Assembly: GCA_013400155.1 (NCBI GenBank)
Contig: VXBM01000133.1
Location: 310,001 to 374,000, forward strand
Source of the DNA: Helopsaltes ochotensis
Lineage: Eukaryota; Chordata; Aves; Passeriformes; Locustellidae
DNA length: 64,000 nucleotides
Direction: 5' to 3'
In this document: positions 47,181-58,860 of the stretch, piece by piece
How the letters are laid out: each line of letters starts with the position of its first letter
Position numbering within the stretch: position 1 is the first letter of the stretch
Notes under the pieces: model-generated
Database searches by the model: none
The model's input: the letters and a program-made list of their open reading frames with translations, nothing else
What the model was told of the DNA's origin: nothing
Program-made: the position numbers and the translations under genes

Positions 47181-47749
47181 TAAGGGCATGGCAGGAAGGC
47201 TAAGCAACTCCGCTCCATTTATCATTGCTACGTTGGACGTTTGGGGGGTGCCTCACCTGTCCCAGCTTCTCTGACACTTTTCAAGCAGTGCCAAGAGCAA
47301 AGGTATTAGAACAAACAGGTCACAAAAGCACTAATTTAAATCTTCCCTTACTGGCTATCTCTCTCTGAGCAAATGGCTCACAACCCTCTGTGCCTTTTTG
47401 AGTGAGTAGGAAAAAAAATCTGATAATTTTCAATCAGATTGAGCAGATTTACACTCAGGTAACAGACAGCCAGACGCCTTGACTGCTGTATGTCACCAGG
47501 AAGTCTAAGATGTTTTGAAGGGGCTGATGAGTTGATGACAAATATTTGTAGGCAATCATTCAAATTGGGTTTAAGAGTTCTATAGAATTACAAAGATGCG
47601 AGGTCATGTTCTGGAAATGAACGACCATTTTCTTTTTTGCATTGGGCTAACAGAATGAAATATGAGTTGGAAGTGGTCGAAAAAACACTGACACTTCTGA
47701 AAACATCGAGGTGGACAGTAGAGTCCCTCTATCATTCTGAGCAACAGGG

Positions 47750-48277
47750 ACAGGAGTGTGGTGTGCCAGGTGCAGGATCTGCTGACATGCAGCCTACGGT
47801 TTGGGGCAACACGCTCTAAGGAAGATTTAAACAAGCAGGAGAGAGCCCAGAGGGGAGAAGCAGGCTTTCCAAGAGGCTGAGCAAACAGGACCTGCACAGG
47901 AAGGTTAAAAGAGCTAGAGCCATAAAAATTTACTTGCTCTAAATAGGGAAGGCAAAGAGAGTCTTTGTTCCTATAAATTGTTCTTTTAAAAATGGTATTG
48001 ATCTGTTGTGCTGCAAATCCCCAAGATGAGAAGTAATAGGTTAAATACTAAGAAGACTTCCTAGCTGTAGGACTAGGAGTGTATTGGAAGGGGTTAGTGT
48101 AGGTGGGAGGATGTGGAGCTTCTTTCATTAGAGCTTCTTCAAACCGTGTAGGCAGATATTCTACAGGAATGGATTTGAAGGAATACTTGAGCCTTGTTTT
48201 GGTGCAGTGGGCTGGACCAAATGATGTTCTTGAGGTGCTTTCTGGTTCCACCTTGCTGCAATTTCTGTGATTCGACA
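47750..48277 (+). mobile_element. old CR1 LINE fragment, sense, 3' end
   Basis: Blocks run in CR1 sense order: 'caggagagagcccagagggg' (47837), 'gacctgcacaggaaggttaa' (47889) and 'gagagtctttgttcctataa' (47957). After an internal loss come 'gaagacttcctagctgtagg' (48051), 'agagcttcttcaaaccgtgt' (48129) and 'gccttgttttggtgcagtgg' (48191). The copy ends with 'ggctggaccaaatgatgttc' (48210), 'ttgaggtgctttctggttcc' (48230) and 'tctgtgattcgac'. The last part is the typical CR1 3' terminus. It is truncated, frame-broken and old. Its 3' end lies about 250 bases before another sense CR1. Confidence 0.83.
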
Positions 48278-48529
48278 CAGTCAAACCAATTTGACTTCCA
48301 TGTAAGCTGGGTGCTTTTTTTTTCACCCTGCTAAAATTACTCTGGTCTGAAACAGATGAGATAAGAGGAAAGGAGTAAATTTCATGTAAGCAAACTTTTC
48401 CAAATGCTTGTTGGATTTGTTTCTTTACTCAGTCTCTTTTAGGAGATTATTAAGGAACAAACTTGTCATTGGATATGAGATAAAGCCATATCATAAATAA
48501 AGTAAGAAGAAAAGCAAAATTTACTGAAT
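48278..48529. other. spacer between two CR1 remnants
   Basis: About 250 bases of AT-rich sequence with no feature recognised. It may include unrecognised 5' parts of the following element. Confidence 0.5.
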
Positions 48530-49530
48530 AAATAGAGCAGGAACACATAGCTGTTTCTCAGCATGAAAAGATGCCACAGCTCAGCGGATGTGTCACTGAG
48601 CAGTATTATGTCTGGTGTTTAATATGGATTAATAACCCAAAAATGGGAAGAATACATTGAAGGAAAAATGTGTAGATAATACAGCAATGTTGAGGTTACC
48701 CAAGCCTATAAAAGACTCCGAGGAGGTCTGACAATGAGCTCACAGAGGCAATTTGCAAGCATCATAAGAGTAAATGAAATGCAATATGGCAAAGGCAAGG
48801 TGATGCACTTAGGAAACAACACATTAGAATTAGTCATGCTCGCTCGTTTCTGGGTTCTAAAATAATTGTAACTACTCAAAAGAAAAAAAAAGAGAAAAAA
48901 AGGCACAGCTGAGCAACTCAGTGAAAACATTTGTTCAGTCTGTAGTGATGGTGAAATAAAAGCATGCAAGATGAGAGAGTGCATTAAGAAAAGGGTAGAG
49001 AATAATAGATAAAATAATACAGTACCATTATATAAATTGATGGTACGTGCTCTCCTTGTACACTCTGTTCACTTTGCTCACCCTGTCTCTCAAAAGAAAA
49101 TAACAGAATTAGAAGAATGACCAGAAAAAGGGAACCAAAATGTCTGGAATCTTCTAATAGCTTCTTCATAAACAATGATTAAAAAGAGCAACACTGTTTT
49201 CTTGAGAAAAGACAAATAAGAAGCATTGTGGCAAAGGTATAGAAATAGTCACCACAAAAAAGAAGTGCACTCAGCTGTTCCTATTTACTTTTCATTTTAT
49301 TAGAAGAACAACAGGGGAAGCAATTACATGATAAAAAATCAAACTGCTTTAAACCCCTGAAGAGGAAATACTCCTTTACAAAGTGCCTAATTAACATATG
49401 GAACTTGTTGCCACCAGATAAAATCAGAAACTTAGTAAGAGCTCAATAAGATTCAAACCCAACGCCTATTTGGATACTGCTAAGATTCACAGGTGAAATA
49501 GGGAAGACATGAAGATATGACATAGAAGAT
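48530..49530 (+). mobile_element. ancient CR1 LINE, sense, end of ORF2 and 3' region
   Basis: At 48785-48820 the plus strand reads Y-G-K-G-K-V-M-H-L-G-N-N, the conserved 'GKxKVLHLG' segment near the end of CR1 reverse transcriptase. Downstream are 'gcattaagaaaagggtagag' (48981), 'ttatataaattgatggtacg' (49028), 'agaattagaagaatgaccag' (49106) and 'aaagggaaccaaaatg'. Then come 'cttgagaaaagacaaataag' (49201), 'catatggaacttgttgccac' (49395) and a final 'gctcaataagattcaaaccc' (49441). The order and spacing fit the old CR1 group abundant in turtles and found as relics in birds. Stops and indels are frequent. It is the longest mobile-element relic in the window, at about 1 kb. Confidence 0.87.
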
Positions 49531-50914
49531 TTCCTAAGATAACCTAAGATATGAGGATGCAAGGGGTCTTGCATCTTCTTCTTCTGGGGTAGCAATGAAC
49601 AGCAAATGTCTTGAGAGTAAAAGGCAACCTTTTTGCACATGTGGCCAGTACCAGGCATTTTGGAAGCTTTTCTCAATGGAGGCCTTTTGCAGAGATGGGG
49701 TGTGGAAGATGTCAGTGTTGTGCTATCGGTTTTCTGAGTTGTGGTATTTGAACAGTTCAGCAAGAAGGCAGCTGCCTTCCAGTTCAGACTCTGCCACGGA
49801 CCCTTTTTTGGGTGTTTCACATCCTCTCTTCTGCTTCACTTTACCTATCTGAACACAGGCTGCGCCAATGCAGCCTTGTGGTTTAGGAGACTTCCGAGGA
49901 TTGATCCATGAGCCTCCTGTTTGTGAGTCACTGGAATGTGCTGCGATGAAGCGTGCTGTGGATACCTGTTCAGTGAAAAGCCCTGGCAGTATGATAGGCT
50001 GCAGTGTCATGATGTTCCTGCATTATTTCACGTGTGGCTGGCCCTTGAAAGAGGCAATTGCATCTCCTCCACTCAGGCACGAACTCCCTTTCTCCTGCCA
50101 CCCTGTGGTGATCTGGCCATATCTGTAGAGTTCAGGACCCTGCTCATGAGCCAGAATTTCCTTTGCAAGACATTATTGAAACACACATTAAAAATGTGAT
50201 GTCTTCTGCTGCCCACTCTATTTTTGCTAGCTCCTACATGCCAATATCTTTCCTCCCCCAAACTGATGGTGATAATGACTTCTACCATCCTTACCCAAAC
50301 TGTTCTTGTGCCTGCAGCACTGCCTTGCCTTTCCTGTCTGCCTTGGTCTCAGTCCAGAGCAGTTCCTTGGTATGCATGTCTTCTGTCAAGTGCTGATTCA
50401 AATCCAGATCCTGTGTTGTAATTCAGGACTTGGGAATAGACTAGGAAATAGCGGTCTTGTTTTTCAGGAAAGGCAAACACAATTGTTTGATTTTTTTTCT
50501 TTTTCCTCATGTGAAACTTGCACAGAATTCACTCCTTCAGCAGAGTAGGGAGATGAAAGGATCAACTGCACACCTGAAATCTTGACAGCTCCACCTCACC
50601 TAGATGTCAGCTCTGCAATATGCTGTGCATGAGCCACAAACACATACATCCCTTTGTTTTGCAGTGCAGCTGTGATTTCTCTGCACAATGACACACACAG
50701 TTTTGTGAGGGCGTGTTCCCTTCATTCCCCAGTGTCCCATCTGGCAGGGCTTGGGGCTGCTCTGGAGCACACATTTACAATTCCCGTCAGGCAAGCTTGG
50801 CCTAAAAAACAATTAAAGTATTTGAATACATGGTTGTGCTTGAAATCTGCCCTAAGTGTTAGAGGAATATTTAGTCATCTCCTTACTAGGACAAAATCCA
50901 AGCCAGCACTTAGT

Positions 50915-51065
50915 TGGTACTTTTCTAAGTACTTTTACAAATATTAATCCTCAGCTAGGAACACATCCCATGCTTTGTTTTTCACGCCAGGAGTTGAACT
51001 CTCATTCTAAAAGCAAGAGCCTTTACTGTCAGGGATAACTCTGCTATCCTGCTTCTAGAGCATCT
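50915..51065 (-). mobile_element. possible MIR-like SINE remnant, antisense
   Basis: 'aagtacttttacaaatatta' (50927) followed by 'atcctcag' resembles the antisense 'GCTTTACAAATATTAATCCTCA' of MIR-like SINEs. 'gccaggagttgaactctcat' (50987) resembles the antisense B box, and 'gagcctttactgtcagggat' (51017) the antisense tRNA-like head. The middle part, with the diagnostic GGGAAACTGAGGC, is missing here. The call is tentative. Confidence 0.4.
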
Positions 51066-51689
51066 TCAGCCTTTTTCTCTCCCTGCTTCGTGACCAGGGA
51101 GGGAAATTGCTGCATTTTTGGCTTGTGATGCCCTCTTAATACCTACCAAAAAACCGTATGAGCAGTAAATCCCTGCCCCCCATCCCCTTGCCCCTTTTCA
51201 GGTAGAGAAACTGAGAGAGAATTTGTATCAGGACTGGACTTTACAGGTCATTCTTCAGTTCTGTCCTCAGTTCAGCAGGACCCACTTGCCTTACAGTAAT
51301 CACCATGCAGGATTTACAGAAAGTGAAGTAGAAGAAGGAAAGGAGTGATGCCTCTCTCACTGCAGTGACAAGGAACTGTTGAACTCCAGGGAGACACTTT
51401 TCCTCCTGCCCATCAAAAAACAATGCCCCTCCCCTAGATAGGCTCCAACCAGCAGAGAGCAAATTATGATTTAGACTTTTTCCCAAAATCAATTAGACTC
51501 CTTCAGTGATAGAAGCAATTTGTGTGACTTTTAATCTTTTGCCAGCTCAGCCTGATCAGCACTTTTTGAAGAATGTGGAGCCAATGTCTCTGCTAATCCA
51601 GGTAAATCAGCCGTATCTGGAGACAGACAGACAGAGAGGGAAGGAGGCAAAGCTATTAAAACCAAAGAAGGCCCGTTTCAGGACTAAAA

Positions 51690-51850
51690 GGCATCAGTGA
51701 GGTACCTGATTTATAGGAGGAGAGTTGCCTTTCAGTCATTTTTAATGGAATATTATTAAAGGAAAATCAGGAGCTGTGAAACCTTTTGTGTCTCATCTCC
51801 TAATGTATTTATTTCTGCAGCAGGGAACCCTGTTAACCCGACCCGGTAAT
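51690..51850. promoter_or_regulatory. candidate AT-rich non-coding element
   Basis: Contains 'catttttaatggaatattat' (51738) and 'ctcctaatgtatttatttct' (51797), followed by 'gttaacccgacccggtaatg' (51831), which keeps two CpGs. No repeat signature recognised. The mixture is suggestive only. Confidence 0.2.
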
Positions 51851-52507
51851 GTATTCCTTGGCTGGCACGAGTGGCAAGGTTGTCCCCTAGAAATTTTATT
51901 ATGGAACAAACTCAGTTGAATATTTGCACATGGAAAGACTACCTCAAGGTTTTGGGGGTCTTAAATTTGTTTCCAAGGAAAACTGCCTGCTAGAGCTGCT
52001 GAATCTTCCTGCATTTAGGTATCAAATACCATAATTTTCACGTCTCTGGCTTTTTTTCCTTTGTCAACGCAAATCAGCTTAGATAGATGGATGACTAGAT
52101 GGATGCTTCCCAAAGGCAATGGGCAAAGTTTGGGTCACACTTCTGAATTGCTTTCCCATAAATTTTTCAAGCAGACTAATAGTTCAGATTGTTGTCATTG
52201 TAAGAAATGCAAGTTCCAAATGTAGCAAATGACACACAAGCCTCAATCCTACAGACACTATTTAATTTTCTATGCTGTAAAGAGTCTTGCAGCAGTTGCT
52301 GAACATTCTCATAGAGGACTGTATTGAAATGACAACCTCACATTTGACTGATGTGAAAGACTTTTATCAGGATACCAAGAAAGACTCTACAAGAGAGAAG
52401 ATGGCTGTGCTGGATGTGTCCTTTTCTTCCTTCATTCGTGTTGTCAGTCCATTCTTAACTCCTTCTCAGTAATACTTTGTAGTACATGTCAACATACTTA
52501 AAAAGTA

Positions 52508-52537
52508 AAAAAAAAAAAACAAAAAAAAAACAAAAAA
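52508..52537. repeat. A-rich tract (A12-C-A10-C-A6)
   Basis: Runs of 12, 10 and 6 A are separated by single C. No gene body recognised upstream that would make it a retrocopy tail, although 'aatactttgtagtacatg' precedes it. Confidence 0.92.
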
Positions 52538-55289
52538 CCAAAACTTTTTCATTGGATTTTCAACTGTATGGTATAGTTGCATGAGAGGAGGTTCCTAGAG
52601 GTACCCACCATTTGGGCTGACAAAATGTCAGGGAATGTGTGCAAAACTGGAAGGATTTAGGTATTGCATGAAATAATGAGCCATGTGCCTTCAAAGCCTC
52701 TGTGGATATAGATCAGCTAGTTGCAGGTATGTATCTTTATACTTGCCCGTAACAATCGCCCCCTAGGGCCATGGGTTTCAGCCAGAACAGGAGCACAGTG
52801 GGAAGTGTTTTTACATTCAGGTATTACCACCTCAAAAAAGAGAGAATCGATAAAAACACAAATTTGATTTCATAGGATCAAAAAAGAGCACATTGCAACG
52901 CTTTCCTTTTTATTGTGCTGTGCCTTCCAAGCGGGCTTTGTGTAAACAGCATGAAAGTAGCTACAACAACCAAATTAGGCAAAGCCTGGTAGTAGCCTGA
53001 TGAGGAAGGTGTAAGTTGCCTTCTGGCAGGGCCTCCCACGGCCTGCCTGCTGAATGAGATTCGGTGTGGCTGAGCAATGTGTGTCATCCCTCGTGTGTGG
53101 GCACACCAACAGCAACCCTGCCATGGTGATTCCTTGGAAGCTTTTGCTCAGCAAAGCTGTAAATGACAACACACGGTAAAAGCTGGGGGAGAACCAAGAC
53201 GTCAAGCAAGCCAAAAAGCCAGGTTATGGTCTTAGTATCACTGGTGTACAGCTGATGTGAAAATAGCTGTTGTCATTTCTGAGTGTACCACTGTACTCTT
53301 CTCCTGGAGGGGCCCTGCATGCTGACACAGGTGTGGGTTTGGAGCAGGGTGTGTGTGGTGTGCATTGGCAGAGAGCAGTTTCTTGTGGCACATCGGCCAA
53401 TTGTGGCACATGTGGCACATTGGCTAATTTCCAAAAGAAATTGATGAAGCCATGCAAGGTGAAAATGCCGGAAAAATAATATGGATCTTTGGACCCCAGT
53501 GAATGCATAGGATTGGTAAATTCCTCACCTTCCCGAAGCATCTTTTGAACCCCAAGAATTAGAAATCCTTGGCTCTGTGAAAATGACCTTTTGTGCCAAA
53601 TTTAATTATACAGAAGATCAAGCCTTAGTTAAGGATGTTTCTCCTTTTCATGCCATATATAAAAATCTGACCCTTTAGTGTAATCATACTGCCTTAGTAC
53701 AGTCTGCATTTAATAATGTGTCCTGTCAACCATCTCAGTCTGGTTCACAATCAGTGTTTTGGTGCAACCATATTAGACACAGGTCTGTTTAAATTCTTCT
53801 CAGGCTTTTTGCGTGTGCCTGTGTGTGCTGAAATGATGATGCATGAGGAGCATATGGTGAGCTCTGGATAGAGCTGCCCTGCCAAGGGTGTATTTCATCA
53901 AACAGTCATGCAAAAGTCTCAACAGATAGTTGGTTTTGGTGCAGTCCAGGATCCCAGTTACTTGGGCCAGAAGAGGTCTCAGATACTCTGTTTCTGGACT
54001 TGGTATTTTTGCTGGGTAGCAAAGCTCTGGCCTAGAAAAAATTCAATGGAAAGTTTCCCAGTGGGATTTAAAGAGATGTACTCACAGAAAGGGCTACATT
54101 CAAACCAGTTGGAAAAGTGCATATTTTTCCCCAAATGGCAAAGTGATGATCTTGCAAAAGTTTTCTTAGCAGATTTCAAAGAGTCAAAAGGTTCTCCATC
54201 TTTTTAGCCAGAAGAAATTCTTCCATATGAAAATTCTTTTCCTTTTATTTTGAGGAAAAAAGAAAACAAAACAGATTCTTAATTCATTTAGAAACTGAAA
54301 TTTCCATTTAAAAAGTGTTTCAAGAGCCAATTTTCAAGCAGATGCAGATCCATTCTTTCTCAAATCCAAAGATTACGGCACATACTCATCTACAGTTGCA
54401 TTTGGCTTCCCAGCCTCTCTGCCCTACCTCCTCCCCCCAGGAGACAGCACGTGAGAGCCCAGTTCTGTTCCTTAATCCCAGCAAAGCTGTGCATACTGCA
54501 GCTGGTCCCCACAGATTGCTGCACCACGTAAAATGACAATGCACAAAATATGCGGCTATACTGCGTACTTTCTTAATATAAAATTTTCCTTACTTTCATA
54601 CCCTCTCACAGTCTCCTCCTCCTTCCATGCCTTCCTCCAAGGGAACTTGGGCTTTTCTAATTTGAGGTTTTCATTTTGTTTCAGTAGATTACATTTTTGT
54701 TTATTGCCTTCTGTCCCTCTGAGGCTCCCATACAAGACTTAGCTGCACCTGGCTTTCATTTGAAGAATGTCCAAGCTTCCCTCTCTCCTGACCTCACTGG
54801 GTTCTCTTTTCTCGTGTGTATTGTGGGATTTCGTTTGCTTGGTTTGGTTTTGTTTGTGGTATTTTTGTAGCCAGGAATCCCTTGGGCTTCTAACATGCCT
54901 TTAGACATGGGGCGATGTTCTGTCATCTCTGGTGTGTTTCTAGAGGCAGGGAAGAACAAGGATGCTGTGTGGTGATGTTTGATTAAAATGTGGAATGTGT
55001 GCATTCGGAGGCACGTATTTGATTTGTGCGCATATGTAGATGTGTGCGTGTGTATATGTCTTGCTGCTAATTGCTCTGAGCCCCTTTCTTGCTTTCCTGT
55101 GCTGGCATTCACTGTTCCCTGTTTGCTACAGGGGAAGGAAAAAGCAGGGAGCACACCGAAATGTCACAGCTGAGAGGGCTTCTGTAATCCTCCAACATAT
55201 GTTCAACATTAAAGCTCCTTCAGCAAGTCTGATGTGCTCACAGTCATCATGGGACCAGCAGTTAAAGCGCCCCAGTGCTGCCAGGAAAA

Positions 55290-55420
55290 CGTTATCCTGG
55301 CCCTAATTGAGAGCGACTTAACTAATGTTTCATTTCCTAATTAGTCCTTGTCAGCCGCTGGAAGGCCGCGGATGCTGCTGGTGGCACGGGGCCCATCGCT
55401 GCTGTAATTGAAGTTGTTCT
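55290..55420. promoter_or_regulatory. candidate regulatory element, TAAT and CpG mix
   Basis: Four TAAT cores (ccctaattgag at about 55302, aactaatg, cctaattag and gtaattgaag at about 55404) enclose a CpG-retaining core ('cagccgctggaaggccgcgg' near 55352, plus 'cacgggg' and 'atcgctg'). The alternation of homeodomain-like and GC-rich parts in 120 bases resembles conserved developmental enhancers. Unproven. Confidence 0.35.
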
Positions 55421-56011
55421 GACAGTCTGGGGCTTAGGGGTGATCCATAAAGTAAGGCTGATGGTTCGGGACCAAATTGGGTGGAAATAGGAGAGAGGGT
55501 CAAGCATCAGTTCAGACACATTGTGAGCATGCTCTGCCGAACCTGAGTACTCACGAATCAACTCTGAAGTGACAGAGATGACAGAAAAACAGTGAGGGAA
55601 TGAGAACATCACTCCATGCTGTGCTCAGTGGGAGCACAGGTGGTTGGAGAGAGCTAGCCAAAAGGAGCTGCTGGGACCAAACAGAGTGGGGAGAAGATCC
55701 TTTGCAGGAGAGCAGCTAATGGTCATGGACAGGCCAGTTACAAGGAATGCTGTGCTCATCTTCAGAGCACAGGGTAGCAAAGAAGTACTTTGCCATGAAT
55801 TTGCGTCTCAGAGCAGTGAAGGGCTGTATCTTCCTTAAGAGATATTGGCCTCTTCTTCATCCTTGTCGTTGTCTGGCATGAGTTTGGTGGGATGTACGTA
55901 GCCTCAGCTCCTTCACGTTGGAACGTTGGAGCACCATGGCTGAGTTCCTGCCCTTCTTGCCATCACTGGCTGTGTCCATGGCTTTAGTGTTGATGTGCCA
56001 GCAGCAGAGCC

Positions 56012-56043
56012 CACACACACACACACACACACACCCCCCCCCC
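56012..56043. repeat. (CA)11 microsatellite followed by C10
   Basis: Eleven CA units run directly into ten C (56034-56043). Confidence 0.96.
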
Positions 56044-56751
56044 ACAGGAGTGCCCTTCTGCCATGCTGGGGATCTGGGCTCTTGACCAGCATGTTGAGGT
56101 ACTGATTGAGAAAGAAAGTTCTAGAAGCATCCTCCAGAAAGAGATAGGAGAGGATGGGAATCAGAGTTTGAGATCCCTTTATAGCTAGAAAGAAATGATT
56201 TGTGGTTGCTCAGCAGAGGAGTTGTGGTAAACAGTGGACTTGGGATGCATCTGGTGGGGAAGCCTGGCTTATCACGCAAATCCCAAGAGTTGTGAAGGGG
56301 AGCATCTGGGCACACCTGGACTTGTCAAACACAGCTGGCAGGCACTCAAAGGACAAGTGGGCAACGGGAAGCCTGCAGGAGGAAAATACAGGCAGTGTCA
56401 GCTCTGAGGTTCACAGGCAGCACATGATCACTTGCTGGCCTTCTCCAGCCAGCCAGCCCCATCTGTTCCCCTCTGGCTCTGGGAGGTGGGGCAGATGGGA
56501 TAAAAGCCTTTCCACAGTGGGACTGTGCTGACTGATGGGCCTCAGGTGCCATGGAAGTGCTGGCTGCATGCTGGGCTGTAGCAGCTCTGCCTGTGCCTCA
56601 GGAAGCTGTGACCCTCACAATGGGGTCTGCAGCTCATGGGACATATCACAAGAGGCATGTGCACAGTGTAGCAGACAGTGGTAACAGAGACAACAATCCC
56701 CTTGACCCAAGATAAATTCCTGGCTCTCTTTGCTGACACTGACAATACTTC

Positions 56752-56785
56752 TTTTTTTTTTTATTATTTTTTTTTTCCCCCCCCC
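56752..56785. repeat. T-rich tract followed by C9
   Basis: T11, then short A interruptions, T10 and nine C. It mimics a polypyrimidine tract but no exon follows. Confidence 0.93.
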
Positions 56786-57396
56786 TCTGGGGCTCCAGTT
56801 TTGTGTTAGTCTCCACACAATGTCTTTCAAGGAAGAGCAAGCCATAGAAAATCCTGCATACTCACAGGATACCTGCCTTCTGTGGGTGAAGGTGGGAGGT
56901 GACTGCCCTAGCTCTGTCTGGCACAGGGTACCAGGGAAACACCCCCAGCAGGCCCAGCACACCTAGCTGGGCATACAAAGATCTCAGCTCAGCCCCAGTG
57001 CTCTCCAAGGCTGAATGAGCCCCACAGTCCATTGGGTGAACTGATACAGTGTGCTGCTGCAGCTCCCCTGTAGGGTCCCTCGCTGTCCCCAAACCACGAT
57101 GGGATGGCTGTCTGGCCACTCCGGATCACACGGGCTCTCCCTAGAGTGCACAGCAGCCAGGACAAATCCCTGAGGGTACGAGTGGCTATCATAGAGGTTC
57201 AGAAAAACTCGACAAAGCTGAATAGGCTCTCTCCTTAATTAACATGTTCAGGGGTCCTGGCTGTGAGTGGACAAGCAAACACGGCCTTCAAGCACAGCAG
57301 CTGAAAGGAGAGGGCTGGCACTTGGCACCAGATGGTGTAATGACATAGTAGGAGAAGGGGAGCTGGAGTGTGCTTGTCCATACTCAATATACACAT

Positions 57397-57464
57397 CATG
57401 GAATAGTTTGGGTTGGAAGGGGTCTTTAAAGGTCATCTAGTTTAACCCCCCTGCAACGAAGAGG
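57397..57464 (-). mobile_element. short CR1 3' end, antisense (bird-type)
   Basis: About 68 bases match the reversed terminus of bird CR1 closely: 'catggaatagtttgggttgg' (57397), 'aaggggtctttaaaggtcat' (57417) and 'ctagtttaacccccctgc' (57437). This is severe 5' truncation, as is usual for CR1. It is the least diverged CR1 sequence here. Confidence 0.93.
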
Positions 57465-58734
57465 GAATGCAATAAGCATTTTCTTTCAGAGACTCTCTTG
57501 TTTCCTACCAACCCCACAAAGAAAATAAATAGGCATTAGGATACATGTGAAGCCTCACTGTGTATGTAATTTCCATAGCAAGCCACCCACACTGTGTAGC
57601 TTGTTCGTGGTGCCTGCACAGGTGATTTCTCCCTCCGTACTGATCAAGTTGCTTGACCTTGGTGCCCTCTGTAAAGCTGTGAACTTGAAGGCAGCATAAT
57701 AAATTCCCACCTCATCCCAGGTGCCTGTCAGCCTGAAGCTCCCGCAGTAAGGTGAAAGGGGAAAGAGGGGGCTCATGTCTCTTTACCAAAACAGGCTGGC
57801 TCTCTAATGCCCCATTAGCATACCACACGCAAGCATTCAGCTTTTAATTAGTTACGTGGTGTGATAATTAAATAGTATTTCTCCACAATTTTCCTCTTGT
57901 GTGGAGCAGAGGGGAGGGGGATGGTGTCTTTTGGGGATAGGAGTTGAGGTTGTTTTAACATTGTAAGTAATTGCAACCCAAAGGAGAAGAAGCAGCAGCA
58001 AAATGCAAACTCTCCCTGGGAGAGCTGTGGAAGCCCCATACTGGGCTTTCTCCTGTCCCTCCTCCCATTCCCTTTGGCTCCGGCCTGCCCTCCTTCCTTC
58101 AGCAAAGTGCTCAGTGGATAATAACACATCCTCTGGAGCATCCTCCTCTCCATGTCAATGTGTGCGCCTTCAGATCCTGGTGGGCTGACAAGGAGCTATC
58201 CTCCAGCCTAGATTGACAGCTGTTAGGAAGAGGGGAAGAAGCTGTGGAAGAAAGCTGTGGGAAGGAAGAATTGCAGGCTTTTCCAGAGCTGGGGATCTGT
58301 ACACAGAGCAAGAGTGGAATAATTGAAAAGTATTTCATGGTGACATGGCAGAGCAGGGTGTTGGGAGCCATGAGCTAGGAGAGGGAAAGTTCTGCACCAT
58401 GAAGTTTGTGTCAGATTTGGTGCTGCAACATGTGTGGTAAGGAAAAACAGCTTTCCTGCTGTCAGGAACAGCGAGGCCCCATGCCCAGCTGCAGCAGGGC
58501 AAGTGTGGCCTCCTCAGCTGGGAATCTTTTACGGGAGAGCAGAACAGGTATAATTGATCCATGCAAAGCAGGGGAAGAAATAAAATAAAGCCTATTACCA
58601 AAGCGGCCTGTTGTTTCAGCAGCACGCACGCCGTTGGGCTGCTTATGACAGGGAAGCAGATGGTAATTCTGTGAGCCCTGCACATCCTGGCACATGTGTA
58701 AATTCAAAGAGTTACTGCATCATGGAAGAGGCAG

Positions 58735-58860
58735 ATGCAAGTTTGTTGGGATATGAAATAAAATACAATTTCCTAATGAACTTGGCAGCTATGCCATCCC
58801 TTAATCAGCTCGGAATTATCTCCATTAAACATCTCCCCCCTTCCCAACAGGAAGCTCAAA
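58735..58860. promoter_or_regulatory. candidate AT-rich conserved element
   Basis: 'tttcctaatgaacttggc' (58769), 'cccttaatcagctcggaatt' (58798) and 'atctccattaaacatctc' (58818) give four TAAT/ATTA-type cores in about 60 bases, with no repeat signature. Motif evidence only. Confidence 0.25.

Larger units (their letters stand above)
41896..47749. other. non-coding stretch with CpG patch and T49 run
   Basis: No gene recognised. It contains candidate regulatory blocks at 42560-42800, 43010-43335 and 46960-47180, a T49 tract (45934-45982) and a CA microsatellite (46532-46551), all listed separately. Open frames of up to 126 codons near 43353-43733 overlap on both strands and follow the GC-rich composition. 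Confidence 0.58.
49531..57396. other. non-coding stretch with scattered small features
   Basis: No gene recognised in nearly 8 kb. A possible SINE remnant (50915-51065), candidate regulatory blocks (51690-51850 and 55290-55420) and simple tracts (52508-52537, 56012-56043, 56752-56785) are listed separately. A small tandem duplication of 'gtggcaca' units occurs at about 53384-53420. Open frames reach about 132 codons with no known domain. Confidence 0.55.

Noticed and set aside
51175..51215. Second antisense MIR-like core ('gtagagaaactgagagagaa')
   Set aside because: Too short, with no flanking blocks in the correct order. It might belong to the tentative relic at 50915-51065 but cannot be shown.
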